From Phoronis australis (taxonomy: Eukaryota; Phoronida; Phoronidae): 64,000 nucleotides of DNA. This document shows, piece after piece, positions 36,825 to 47,300 of this stretch (the stretch's first letter is position 1; every line of letters starts with the position of its first letter). The position numbers and the translations under genes are program-made. The stretch covers positions 389,362 through 453,361 of the forward strand of contig NMRA01000040.1 in the NCBI GenBank assembly GCA_002633005.1. Reading direction: 5' to 3'. The notes beneath the pieces were generated by a model. That model saw only the letters and a list, made by a program, of their open reading frames with translations, did not search any database and had not been told where the DNA came from.

Positions 36825-36960
36825 ATGGACACGGCGTCGGACAGACAGGACCACGCAGCTACTTATGGTATCACCAAGGACTTCCTTGAAAAGGTTCTGC
36901 AGACGTCAGACAATGACGTTACAATAAATAAGTTTGAAGTGGTTCCCGCTACCGAAAAAG
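36825..36960 (+). CDS. first coding exon of EcKinase-like gene, copy 1 (partial gene)
   Basis: A 136-base exon opens with ATG 36825 after a CAG acceptor and ends AAAG|GTAACG in phase 1, exactly as in copy 2. It encodes 45 residues beginning MDTASDRQDHAATYGITKDF. No catalytic exon follows before the N gap at 37395, so this copy is a 5' fragment as assembled. All five nucleotide differences from copy 2 fall in four codons and all change the amino acid. Confidence 0.7.
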
Positions 36961-37394
36961 GTAACGTACTATCACCTCTTTGACTTAAAGATACTCTTCA
37001 TTTAACTTCACCAATTTAGAATAAAGCATGAGTTTTGTTAGTCGAAAAATATCGCTAAAATGAAAACATTTCCTAAATTTCGACAATTTATGTTTGTCTT
37101 ATTTTACTGGTAAATTTTTAAAGTTTATTTAGCAAAGAAGCAGGTTTCGGCGGAAACCTCATTACATGTGACGGTAGTTGACTGAGTACCCATAATGCAC
37201 GATTGTGGGCTTAAGTATCGACAGAACAATTAACGTGCGTTCGATTTCGTTTCATGAAGTTTTTAAGTAAAATTAAGTTGAAAGAGCATCGTTAACAATT
37301 TTCTCAAAGGTTTTGGGAGAAACATCCGTCTCTGTTATTACCGTATGTAAAAATGCAAATCCCTAGTTATTTTGTATTATAGAGATGTTTTCTA

Positions 37395-37695
37395 NNNNNN
37401 NNNNNNNNNNNNNNNNNNNNNNNNNNNNNNNNNNNNNNNNNNNNNNNNNNNNNNNNNNNNNNNNNNNNNNNNNNNNNNNNNNNNNNNNNNNNNNNNNNNN
37501 NNNNNNNNNNNNNNNNNNNNNNNNNNNNNNNNNNNNNNNNNNNNNNNNNNNNNNNNNNNNNNNNNNNNNNNNNNNNNNNNNNNNNNNNNNNNNNNNNNNN
37601 NNNNNNNNNNNNNNNNNNNNNNNNNNNNNNNNNNNNNNNNNNNNNNNNNNNNNNNNNNNNNNNNNNNNNNNNNNNNNNNNNNNNNNNNNNNNNNN
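37395..37695. other. assembly gap (301 N)
   Basis: Sequence before the gap ends as copy 2 does at 39198, while sequence after the gap restarts as copy 1 does at 35888. The gap therefore sits exactly between two copies of the same segment. Confidence 1.
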
Positions 37696-39198
37696 ACACA
37701 TATTTCTGAGGCAGTCTCAATCATATTATTTATTGATTTTAAGTTTGATTTCGGTTAACAATGGTGTGATAGTTTGGACAAGTACAATTTGACGGGTACG
37801 ATTACACTCACTCGCCGCAAATCAAAGGCATATTGCAGGGAAATTCCCATTACGACTTGTTGTTCATAACTCCAGATTGAATTACTCCAGCTGGCATTGT
37901 CCCAACTATCCAACAGCCACTTTTGCAGTCTATTACGGATGGATCTGTGATGTCATGAGAGGTCCTCAGTCGCAATTTTTGAATGAAAATGTTCACATCA
38001 CTTCTAAAAATACACTTGTGGTTGTGTCCGGTGTTAACCCCTTACTCACCTTCTCTTAACCCGCCTATGTTGGTCAAAGATTTATGCGATAGCGACTTTT
38101 CGTTCCAAATGTCCCGGGATAAACAGTTGTTTGATGTCTTGTGACAGATAAGGAGTCCATATAAATATCGAAGCGACAAGAGGAGGTCACATTATCAGAG
38201 ATAGCGAGCTCAGCAACTCTCTTTCCGTAAGTTTTTTTTAATAATAGTCTTCTACCATCTGTGCTTTCTTTCAAAACGTATCGCCAATTTAATACAATTC
38301 AGACCTAAAAATATAATAAGTAGTTTCTTGTCTAGCTTTGGATATAGAAGAAACAAATGTACCTCTAATTAAGATTTCGTCTTCATCTTAAAATATCTAA
38401 TTAACAAAAAGTCCATCTTCCATAAAATTAAGTTTTGAGATTTATTGTGACGGCTTTCAATGTCACGTTATGATCTATTGCCAGATATCGTACACAGTGT
38501 GACACCGTCTTTGGAAATAGATCAAGTAAGATTTCGCAAGAAAGCCGAAAAGCGAATTTCCGATGACGCATTCAGTTAAGCACTGTATTCATCAACGTGT
38601 CTTTTTTCAGTTGCAACCCTGCCATACCATGGACACGGCGTCGTTCAGACAGGACCACGCAGCTACTTATGGTATCACCAAGAACTTCCTTGAAAAGGTT
38701 CTGCAGACGTCAGACAATGACATTACAGTAAATAAGTTTGAAGTGGTTCCCGCTACCGAAAAAGGTAACGTACTATCACCTCTTTGATTTAAAGATACTC
38801 TTCATTTAACTTCACCAATTTAGAATAAAGCATGAATTTTGTTAGTCGAAAGATATCGCTAAAATGAAAACATTTCCTAAATTTCGACAATTTATGTTTG
38901 TCTTATTTTACTGGTAAATTTTTAAAGTTTATTTAGCAAAGAGGCAGGTTTCGGAGGAAACCTCATTACATGTGACGGTAGTTGACTGAGTACCCATAAT
39001 GCACGATTGTGGGCTTAAGTATCGACAGAACAATTAACGTGCGTTCGATTTCGTTTCATGAAGTTTTTAAGTAAAATTAAGTTGAAAGAGCATCGTTAAC
39101 AATTTTCTCAAAGGTTTTGGGAGAAACATCCGTCTCTGTTATTACCGTATGTAAAAATGCAAATCCCTAGTTATTTTGTATTATAGAGATGTTTTCTA
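37696..39198 (+). repeat. ~1.5-kb duplication of the kinase promoter/5' exons, copy 2
   Basis: The counterpart of 35888-37394. It continues past 39198 into the intron and catalytic exon of the intact kinase gene, so this is the functional-looking copy. Confidence 0.9.
38160..38167 (+). promoter_or_regulatory. TATA box of the EcKinase-like gene
   Basis: TATAAATA is followed about 30 bases on by TCACATT/ATCAGAG, a plausible initiator, and then a short leader exon ending CTTTCC|GTAAGT (GT at 38227). The arrangement is conserved in copy 1. The start site itself is inferred. Confidence 0.62.
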
Positions 39199-40823
39199 CG
39201 TTAACTACTCTAATTTCCATGGCGTGTAACTACGTACTATCCATGGAACATAAACATCGGCATCCTGGTTCTACATTCACTTTCATTGAGCAAATACAAA
39301 TGCTCTGCACAGACTGTGCTCAGTAGCGATTAGGACACTGTTTCCTTAATGGAATTGAATGCAAAAATTCGATGGGGACCTATTGCTGGGCCATTCACGT
39401 CATATTATATCGTCTCATGGATAGAACATACACGCAGAGAGAACATTGATTGACATGGAAATTCAGTTAGAAAACCAGGGTCTTCATCTTAATAAACGTA
39501 ACTTTGCAAAGATTTGCGTTCCACTTTAAACATGTTAAGAACTGTGTTAGCGTTATTGTTCTTAGGCCTACTGTTCAATGCTGAGAAAAGTTTTGTCTAA
39601 CGTCTATTCTATTGCATATTTTAGGCGATAACTTTGCCAGTGTCGCGCTTGCGTGCAAGGTTCACTGCACAGAAAGAAACAAGAACAGTAGAGTATGCAG
39701 CCTCATTATCAAAACTGCGCTCCGCAATGAGCATAACAAAACAATTATGAACAACTTGTGTGTTTTTCAAAAGGAAGCTTCCATGTTCAACATCGTTTTT
39801 CCAACCATGCGTCAGGTACAGGTAGAACAAGGAATAGGTCCCATTATGCCCTCTGTACCGCGTCATTACTTCAGCGTAGCAGACGACGAGGGTGGATACG
39901 TTGTATTGGCAGACGAAAGACTGAAGAAATTCAAGATGGCGAACAAATTAAGGGGCTTGGACGTCGACCATTGCCGCTTGGTACTAATAGAACTGGCAAA
40001 ATTTCACTCCATCAGTTTTTTCATCAAAGAACATAGCCAACTTGAAGGATTGAAATCTATGTTTCCCGAAATCATTTTTAGAGATACCATCTATGACCGC
40101 AATAATTCATCCGTAGACAAGATGAGAGAATTCCTTTCCGTCTCAATAAGTAAAAGTTGTCAAATTGTTTTGGACAGTCAGACAGATGAGAATGTTAAAA
40201 GATTTGCGAAGTTTCTGAAAGAAGTTGACCTCCTTCCATTACTGAATAATATCTTAAAGCCTGAAGAACCGATGGCAGCCATTTGTCACGGAGACTGTTG
40301 GGTGAACAACTTGCTCTTCAAATACGACGAACAAAACACGCCAGTCGACATCAAATTATTAGACTTCCAAATGGTTCGATATTCTTCACCTGCAACGGAC
40401 CTAGTGTATTTTATTTGTAGCAGCACCACACAGAAACTGAGAACAAAACATCTACAAGATTTACTCGAACTCTATCACTCAGCCATGATGAGCAGTCTTC
40501 AGGAGATGAGAGTACCGCTGCCCGAATACACAGTTGAAGACCTTAAAACCCAGTACAAGAGGGCGCTATTGTTGGGTTTAGTTTCCGCTTGCTTCATTAT
40601 TCCTTTGGTTCTAGGAAATGTCGAGCACCTTGAAGACCGTGAAGCAAATTTCAAAACAGAAGAAGAAATGGGCGAACACATGGAAACATTGGACAATTTA
40701 ATCGCTAAGATTAGCGACAACAGTAAAGTTCATCAAAGAATCGTAGGATTATTTGAAGATTTTGTTGCAATTAAGGGCCTAAATGCAGTGGAAACGTTCA
40801 CCACCGCAATGATTATGCAGTAG
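38629..40823 (+). CDS. EcKinase / CHK-like small-molecule kinase (two coding exons, 444 residues)
   Basis: Coding exons are 38629-38764 and 39625-40823 (phase 1; AAAG|GTAACG, then TTTTAG|GCGATAAC), plus a non-coding leader exon ending at 38226. The product belongs to the EcKL/CHK family of the aminoglycoside-phosphotransferase-like kinase fold, which phosphorylates small hydroxylated molecules (ecdysteroids in insects; substrates in other invertebrates mostly unknown). Visible motifs are a beta-strand lysine in SLIIKT (about residue 75), the Brenner-type catalytic loop HGDCWVNN (267-274, with catalytic Asp269 and metal-binding Asn) and the metal-binding LLDFQ Asp (about 292). Length is normal for the family (about 400-430). 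No signal peptide is seen, so it is probably cytosolic. The ATG was chosen because it follows a CAG acceptor and is conserved in both copies; an upstream in-frame ATG at 38566 lies in the leader intron. Confidence 0.88.
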
Positions 40824-41501
40824 AATGAAGAACCTAGTCACGATACACAGTCAACTCAGGAAAATTCTCTTCCACATGAAACGTGTGGCACTTTCAAAAA
40901 CCCAGACCAACTCAATACCAGTACAATCGTGAAAATTGGCACACAGGGGAATACCACTGAACTCCCTACCCACACCATCGATGTAATGCATGTATATCAA
41001 AGGTCTACCATGGATTTCCCAAAGAGCTTTTGTACGGAAGCAATGGCCGAAAAAATACCCCATTTTCGAGGGAGGGTCTCTCGGATTGTTTTTCACTTCT
41101 GGGAATGGTAAAGGTATATTCAATGTGACAAATATTATTCTTGTCTCAATTTTGGTCCTTAACGGACCGATAAAATATTTCAATTTTATCGACGACTTGT
41201 CATCCAACGGACTCGGGAGGCGTCACCAGACTATTTTTATAATAGCCAAACTGCCCAAAATGAAACCTGACTTGTATTTTTAAGCCATGACTGGTGTTTC
41301 TTGAACTCTCCGTGACAGCTCAGGTAACACGACAAACTAGACACTGGTGGTATTCAGACGTCATTCAGCAGGACACCGACGAAGAAGATACCGGTGATGG
41401 TTGAGAGTTCATCACGGCGACCACGAGCTCGATGACATAGAAACTGGCGTAAAGCCTGACAAAACAATGTCGTATACTTATTAAGCGTGCGTGTATTTTG
41501 C

Positions 41502-41507
41502 AATAAA
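41502..41507 (+). terminator. likely poly(A) signal of the kinase gene
   Basis: AATAAA is the first such hexamer I see downstream of the stop at 40823, giving a 3' UTR of about 0.7 kb. Not proven. Confidence 0.4.
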
Positions 41508-42387
41508 TGCTTGGTGTCGAAACAATCTTTTCGTTTTTATTCTGTTGATCCACGGTAAACCCTGCCAAAGATAAAATCTAGGTAGAAACAAATCACCGTC
41601 TCCTATGTCATCATCACAGAGTGGAATATTCTAATCAAGTGCACACACCCACTCCCTCTTACGGCACATTTAAAGCCCAATAAGGAGCGAGGGCGCTGTG
41701 CCGTGGTACGCAAGTTTCCGAAAGAGTCTCCTGGGAGCTTTTCGTGAACGCGTAATCACTTCGGGGAAAAAGAGACCGTTTCTCAATACATGTAAACTTC
41801 AGAATGGGCGACGCGTCCAACACTTCTATGGGAGAGTCTGTTCCGGACTGCCAACGAAGCTCACACAACTTGTATACCATGACAACGCCACTCCCGCTAA
41901 GCCAATACATCGTAAATGCACACACCAGAGAGAGGCACGCGTCATTACGACTCCTTCAGTGGGAGAGGGTTCCCTTTTAGTGATTATCTGAGCTCAAATT
42001 TTAAGTCGTAATAGTTTTTGGATCATTTGTAAATTGTAAATAACTCATCAGAATGTTCTCGTTCCATGTGCAAAATTCCTCGTCACAAGTGCTTCGCAAG
42101 CGTTTTGTTTCTGCGGAACGCAGTCCATTACTCTATGTTCCGTATCGTGAAACTATTTTAGTCTTAATTTGGACCAGATAAACAATGCTGTCATTCCATC
42201 CCACGTTGCGCTTGTTGAACAATGCTGTTGACGTCATGCCAACAATTAAACTTTCATGAAACGGAGCCCTGGTACCGGTACTAATTACAGTGGACGATTT
42301 TTTTTTGTTTTGCTCCCATTTCACAATTACCAAATAAAAGTTTAGTCATATCATTAGAACATCGCTGTCAGAAAATAAGGCCTGTTT

Positions 42388-42541
42388 AGTGCTGTAGTGG
42401 TAAAATTAGAAGTAAGTAGGCGCCCAAAGCCCACCGTATCACATTGAGCACTGAACGTAACTTACGGTGCTTAGGCGCTACGTTCATATGCCAAAAGGTG
42501 GTTGGCTGCGCCTACGTGCGCCTACGCCCCACTACAGCACT
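42388..42541. mobile_element. 154-bp MITE with 13-bp perfect TIRs and ~10-bp target duplication
   Basis: AGTGCTGTAGTGG at 42388-42400 is the exact inverse of CCACTACAGCACT at 42529-42541. The flanks AGGCCTGTTT (42378-42387) and AGGTCTGTTT (42542-42551) differ at one base, consistent with a 9-10-bp target duplication as made by Mutator-like transposases. The interior is GC-richer than the flanks, with repeated GCGCCTACG words, and is non-coding. Confidence 0.82.
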
Positions 42542-42559
42542 AGGTCTGTTTATCAGGGA

Positions 42560-44280
42560 GTGTGACCTTAAGGCCCTACTGCCTGTGGAAGAGCAAATAT
42601 CGCAGTAGCGATTGCTTCACGGCAATAAAACGCTGGCTAAAATAAATTGATATATCGTGGACAAAATATTTGATTCCTAATTGCATGTATATAGTTCTAT
42701 GTATACTACTTTCATCTATGTAATGTCTGCAACCCAGATATAATGCTTCGCGATTTCTGGGTTGTCATTATTTTTGTTTCTGTATTCTTCAATGAATATA
42801 TATCACCTTAAAAAGTGGTGATTTTCTATTTGAGCTCTTAAATTGAATGTTTCGTAAAAAAATAAGTTACTAAAATAAATGAATTGGTTTCGGTTCTCTC
42901 TTGCTCGTTGATGAATGGTGTTAGTAACTCTTTGAATCGTCGAAGATAATTGGTTTTCACAAATATAATGACATCTTGATAACGGACAAAAGAGCCAGGT
43001 TGATGTCTGGACTAGCCTCAATTTAAACCGCTGTTTTTGTACACTGGGTAACATTGAATCCAAACTCAGAAATATTAAGGAGAAGAAGACATTAGCGGAT
43101 CGTTTTAGATAGAAATTTTCGTGTCTAAAACGATATGCAAGGAGAAAAAGTTCATCGAAACAGGCTCGTTTGTATATGTCCTCCAATCCAACACCACTAT
43201 GCGTTACGTTCTGGGGATTGGTGTATTTTTAGCTGTATATCAGATCTTTCAGTTGTACTGCGAACACTACAAATAGAACTATAAAAGGAAGTGGAATGTG
43301 ATATTTCAATTTAATAATTTATTATTGGAGAAAAAATAATAAGTTACGTTATTCAAACAATTGTTGATGCCACAGCTCGATACGCTGTTCAGTCCTGTCT
43401 TTATAATGCGGTGGAGATGGAGAACGTTTCTAATGAAGCCAGTATGGACTCAACAAGTTACTACCTCGTAGAGATGTTGGCCTTATTCAAGTAGCTTCTC
43501 TCCTGCTGAGATGATCCCTTGTATTGCTTACCTAATATAGTCATTCACTTATAACTTTTTTCTATAGCAGACCTATTCCCCACACTGTGTATCTGCTCTA
43601 TATATAGTACAGAGGTCAGTTGTTTCATGTTTGCCAGCGATAAATGAAGCACATTTTGGAGTACGGAGTATTCATGTATCTAACCTGAATTTAAGTTTAA
43701 TCTTGTATTTTAACATCGTCATCATGTCTCCCGGAACCCTACTTCATCTGTATGACTCATTGTCAAAAGGTTTATCCTGAGAATTGAGGAATGCAGACGG
43801 AAAATCATGAATACTTATCGTCGTGTCGACACTTGCATTGGAGAGGAGATTCTGCCGATTTATACTAAATAAAGATATTCAATATGTACATGATGACCAA
43901 CTCTTTGTAGAAGTCTTAATGGCGGAGTAAAAGTATTGCTTATTCAGGAAGGAAGATGGTTGATATAGCATCTATACTATGAGAATGAAACTTTATTTAC
44001 TTCTTGAAAATCTATAATAAACAATATATATATAGTAACACATCACACTCTGAAATTCTTGACTCAAAAATGAAGAATTGATGAACTTGAGAAACCAAAA
44101 ATAAGAGGTTCAACGATTGGTTCCAGAGCTCAATGGATCGAAAATGGGGAACACCCGTAAAAGTACATCTGCAAATTAGAGTCGGGATATTTTTACAATA
44201 AAGCGATGTGTGAAGTTGAACGAGAAAATCTTGAAATGTAAATAGTTTTTATGAAGAAAAAAATACATTCCAAAAATACC
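42560..44280. other. no gene recognised
   Basis: AT-rich sequence. A short inverted repeat (CAACCCAGA ... TCTGGGTTG) lies at about 42729-42766. A 127-codon minus-strand open frame at 42803-43186 has no recognisable motif. Confidence 0.4.
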
Positions 44281-46794
44281 ATTTTTGATGACTGAATTAC
44301 ATTAAAATCATTCCACAACTGGTCCATGGATTGTGAAATAAACAAAGCATTTTAAAGTTAGACGAACCTAGGACCAATATCATACTCCCAGGACGAACTA
44401 CATTTAAAAACTGCCAGATATATTCAAAAAAAACTGTTCCTACCAGTGGACTTAAAAACGAATTGGATAGCTGATCTTAAAATTTTTGTAAAATGTGCTA
44501 GATTTTTTTCAGTTTCCAAAGTTCTATTAAATAATAGATCTCTACCTCTTATAACAGTCGTACTACATAGATAGTACTAGAGTGTTTTTATCTGAACATT
44601 TTAATCTGAAAAGGGGATGGAGATGATTCATCTATATTAGGTGCTGATGTACCGAGTTTTGTTAAGTGATAAATCGATTAGGGGGGTCAAGAGATTACTG
44701 GTAAACAACTCAACTGGTCAAAGGTTTTTGAGGCTGGGACAAGATCATGCATTGATAAAGTAATTGTTTATGAAGAGGGTAACTTTAAATCTCTCAGAAT
44801 TGTACAAAGTGTGTACAACTGAATTTGGATGTAGTATCAATGGGTAGCAGGACAACAAAATTAAAGTTGGATGTCATTCTGGGCATCACGAACAGTATGA
44901 CATCACAGGTATTCATTATATAAATGATTAAGTGGATCAACAGCGGAACTTGAGCTTGGTTGATTTATATACAAACTATAGAATAAAGTCCAATATTTAG
45001 AATGACATTCTTTGCCTGTAGCAGTTAGGAAACTGAGCAGACATTCTTTCTCAGTTACCATTATTCACAAGTCAGTTGGGCGGCTATGGTTCCATTCTTT
45101 GTGAGTAGTTTGTTAAATGATTATTCAGGTAGCATGAATATTTATAATAACACATGTCAAAGTGGTAATTATCCTACAACTCAAGTAAAATTCACTGACA
45201 AGGGGTTTCCCACAAAAAAAACATAAACAAATTTACACACAATGGACACTTCGCGTGGTTGGTTACAATATAGGACTTTACATAGAATGTTAGTCACAAA
45301 TTCATTTCTTTTAAAAATAATAATTATGGATTTTCATACATGTACTTTTTGCCATCCTGAAGTAGAAAGATTTGAATTTATTTTTATGACTACCGAAGAA
45401 TTTTAAGATGAACTTTGTAAATGGTTGCTGGACATGAAAAAATGTTCACTTGGCTTTGAGAAAGAAACAGTTTTATTTGGAATACTGTTTTGTTTACTAA
45501 CAACAACAAAGTGAACTCGTTATTTTACAATGTAAGGGTATATTCATGGAAACTGAAACCAAATTTTGTGACATTCCTGGTAATTCTAGAATAATAATTT
45601 CTAGCCACTGATATCAGTGGAAACAGAGCTTAAAGAGTTTTGTTCAGCAATATTTACACCAGAATTGACTTTATATTTATATTTATATTTATATTAGGTG
45701 TGAGTCAGGTAAACCTTAAAGACGGGAATTACATAGTCTGCTCGAGATTTAATGAGTCTATGAACCAATTTACGCTTTGTGAGATATGTTATGCATTGTC
45801 ACAGACACTCCATGTCAATGTGCATGACAAGCAAAGCACAGTACTAGCGTTATGAGAACAGCAATGCAGGGATTTATTTCTAAGGGCAGGATCCTTTTCA
45901 CACTTCAAGAGAATCTCGAGTTCCCCGCTATAGGGTCCAATTCCATGTGAGCGAGTCATTGATTTCAAAGTACTAAAAACAATAGCAATAGCCTTCGAGA
46001 AACATAACTTGCAAGAACTTTTAATTAATGCATCACAGCTTAACAAAAACCACAAATAACTTTCAAAAACAAAAAAAAATTGATGATGTGTTGTGTACAT
46101 CCTTGATTTCGATTCCCAGTTGGGGTTCCTGATTTTTCTGTGTTTACTGGTACTTGATATATTTCACTATTGGCCAACCTCAGCATGTATATATTTACTA
46201 TACCCTTGAGTTCACTTTGCCTGGGGTTTACTCCACAAAGCAACTGCCCCATCATAGATATAGATAACAGTAAAACACTTTAAGCCAACATCGTTGTATT
46301 AATTCCTGATCTTTGTACATACAATTGCTCCTTGTCAATGACAAAACAAAAAAGATTATAAAAGTGAGCAAAAAGCACAATGTGCAAAGAATGAATAATA
46401 GTGGGATGTGTTAACAATTTGAATATGGAGATACAGGATAGAGTGACATCTGGCGGCAATCACGAAAACTTTCAGTGAACATTCTTAGACTAGAAAATGA
46501 AGTGACTAATAGTTTGGAGTACATAACTGTTTAACAAATTTTTGCACATAACCCCACCATGAAATCCTTTCACTTTTCAACTAGTGACCAAAATACACTC
46601 AGCACAACATAGACTAATTAACTGCCTTAGAATAACGAATATAATACTATGCTATGATAAAAGTTCTACAGTTTGGGAAATTCTCTAAAATTGGAGACAC
46701 CAAACTTCGAGCCAAAATAGAATTTTGATTCTGAAGACTGGAACATGAGCAATGTTAGCACTCATTGCGTTTCTCAAATATCGGACACTGGGTT
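44281..46794. repeat. ~2.5-kb direct duplication C, copy 1 (ends at a single N)
   Basis: It matches 47301-49762 along its full length at an initial offset of 3020, with a few per cent substitutions and several indels. The copy ends exactly at the N at 46795. It carries decayed LINE sequence on the plus strand. Confidence 0.88.
45242..45403 (+). pseudogene. Tx1/L1-like LINE, ORF2 C-terminal fragment with zinc-knuckle motif (copy 1)
   Basis: One continuous frame reads WLQYRTLHRMLVTNSFLLKI, then CTFCHPEVERFE, before a TAA. This is the typical FQ-x-x-x-LHR-x-L-x-TN-x-FL segment followed by a CxxC...E-x-E (zf-RVT type) segment at the C-terminal end of ORF2 in L1/Tx1-type non-LTR retrotransposons. 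Downstream, an out-of-phase VLFGI-like remnant continues the similarity. Sequence upstream (44.4-45.2 kb) is consistent with more of the same ORF but is riddled with stops. It is dead. Confidence 0.65.
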
Positions 46795-46795
46795 N
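46795..46795. other. single N (assembly join)
   Basis: It lies exactly at the end of duplication C copy 1. Confidence 0.95.
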
Positions 46796-47104
46796 CAGGA
46801 AAAATGGGTCAGCACGTGACCACAACTGGGTTAAAACGACAGCACAGCTACCGTCTGCTACGCAGGTGAACATGTTCAACGTCTGCGAAGTATAGTGAAA
46901 TAATGAGCATAATTCGCAATAATCGGTCTCACCTGAGGCGCCATATTATGTAGCAAACTTTCTATGCAAGCGTTCGGAGTTTGACCACACTCTACATTTT
47001 CGAAACTATTTGTTAATTAGAGTGCGCAGAGTACGCACTTGGTGGCGATAAAGTTCTTTTCAAAGTGTTAGGCGATCCCAGTATGTGGCTTAGTACGTGT
47101 GGTG

Positions 47105-47295
47105 ACTCAGATCATAAGGTAAGATTAACCGCCCAGGGCGGTTGCCTGTCGTAATAAGCGCCCATGTTCAGTTAACCGCCCCCCCCCGATTTCTTGAAAT
47201 TTCACGTTTAAGCGCCCATGTCTGGTTAACCGCCCACCCCCGATTTTTTGGGTTCGCCAATTTAACCGCCCAGGGCGTTAACCCGAACGATTACG
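47105..47295. repeat. GC-rich block with CGCCC direct and inverted repeats
   Basis: Perfect palindrome AACCGCCCAGGGCGGTT at 47127-47143, two tandem copies (~57 bp) built on AAGCGCCCATGT ... GTTAACCGCCC, and a second AACCGCCCAGGGCG at the far end. It stands out sharply from AT-rich surroundings and may be a small inverted-repeat element inserted between the two halves of duplication C. Confidence 0.6.
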
Positions 47296-47300
47296 GTACT

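Larger units (their letters stand above)
35888..37394 (+). repeat. ~1.5-kb duplication of the kinase promoter/5' exons, copy 1 (ends at N gap)
   Basis: It matches 37696-39198 throughout, with scattered substitutions and small indels (offset about 1804-1808). It contains the TATA box, leader exon and first coding exon of the kinase gene but stops at the N run before reaching the catalytic exon. It may be a real tandem duplication or the second haplotype left unmerged by the assembler. Confidence 0.9.

Noticed and set aside
37363-37792. Open frames across the N gap
   Set aside because: They consist almost entirely of unknown bases.
38563-38628. Longer N-terminus for the kinase from an upstream in-frame start
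   Set aside because: It lies before the CAG acceptor, inside the leader intron; the ATG at 38629 follows the splice site.
41698-41991. 97-codon ORF downstream of the kinase gene
   Set aside because: Falls in sequence with an overlapping open frame on the other strand and no motif; probably non-coding.
42803-43186. 127-codon minus-strand ORF
   Set aside because: No recognisable motif or supporting splice sites; AT-rich chance frame.
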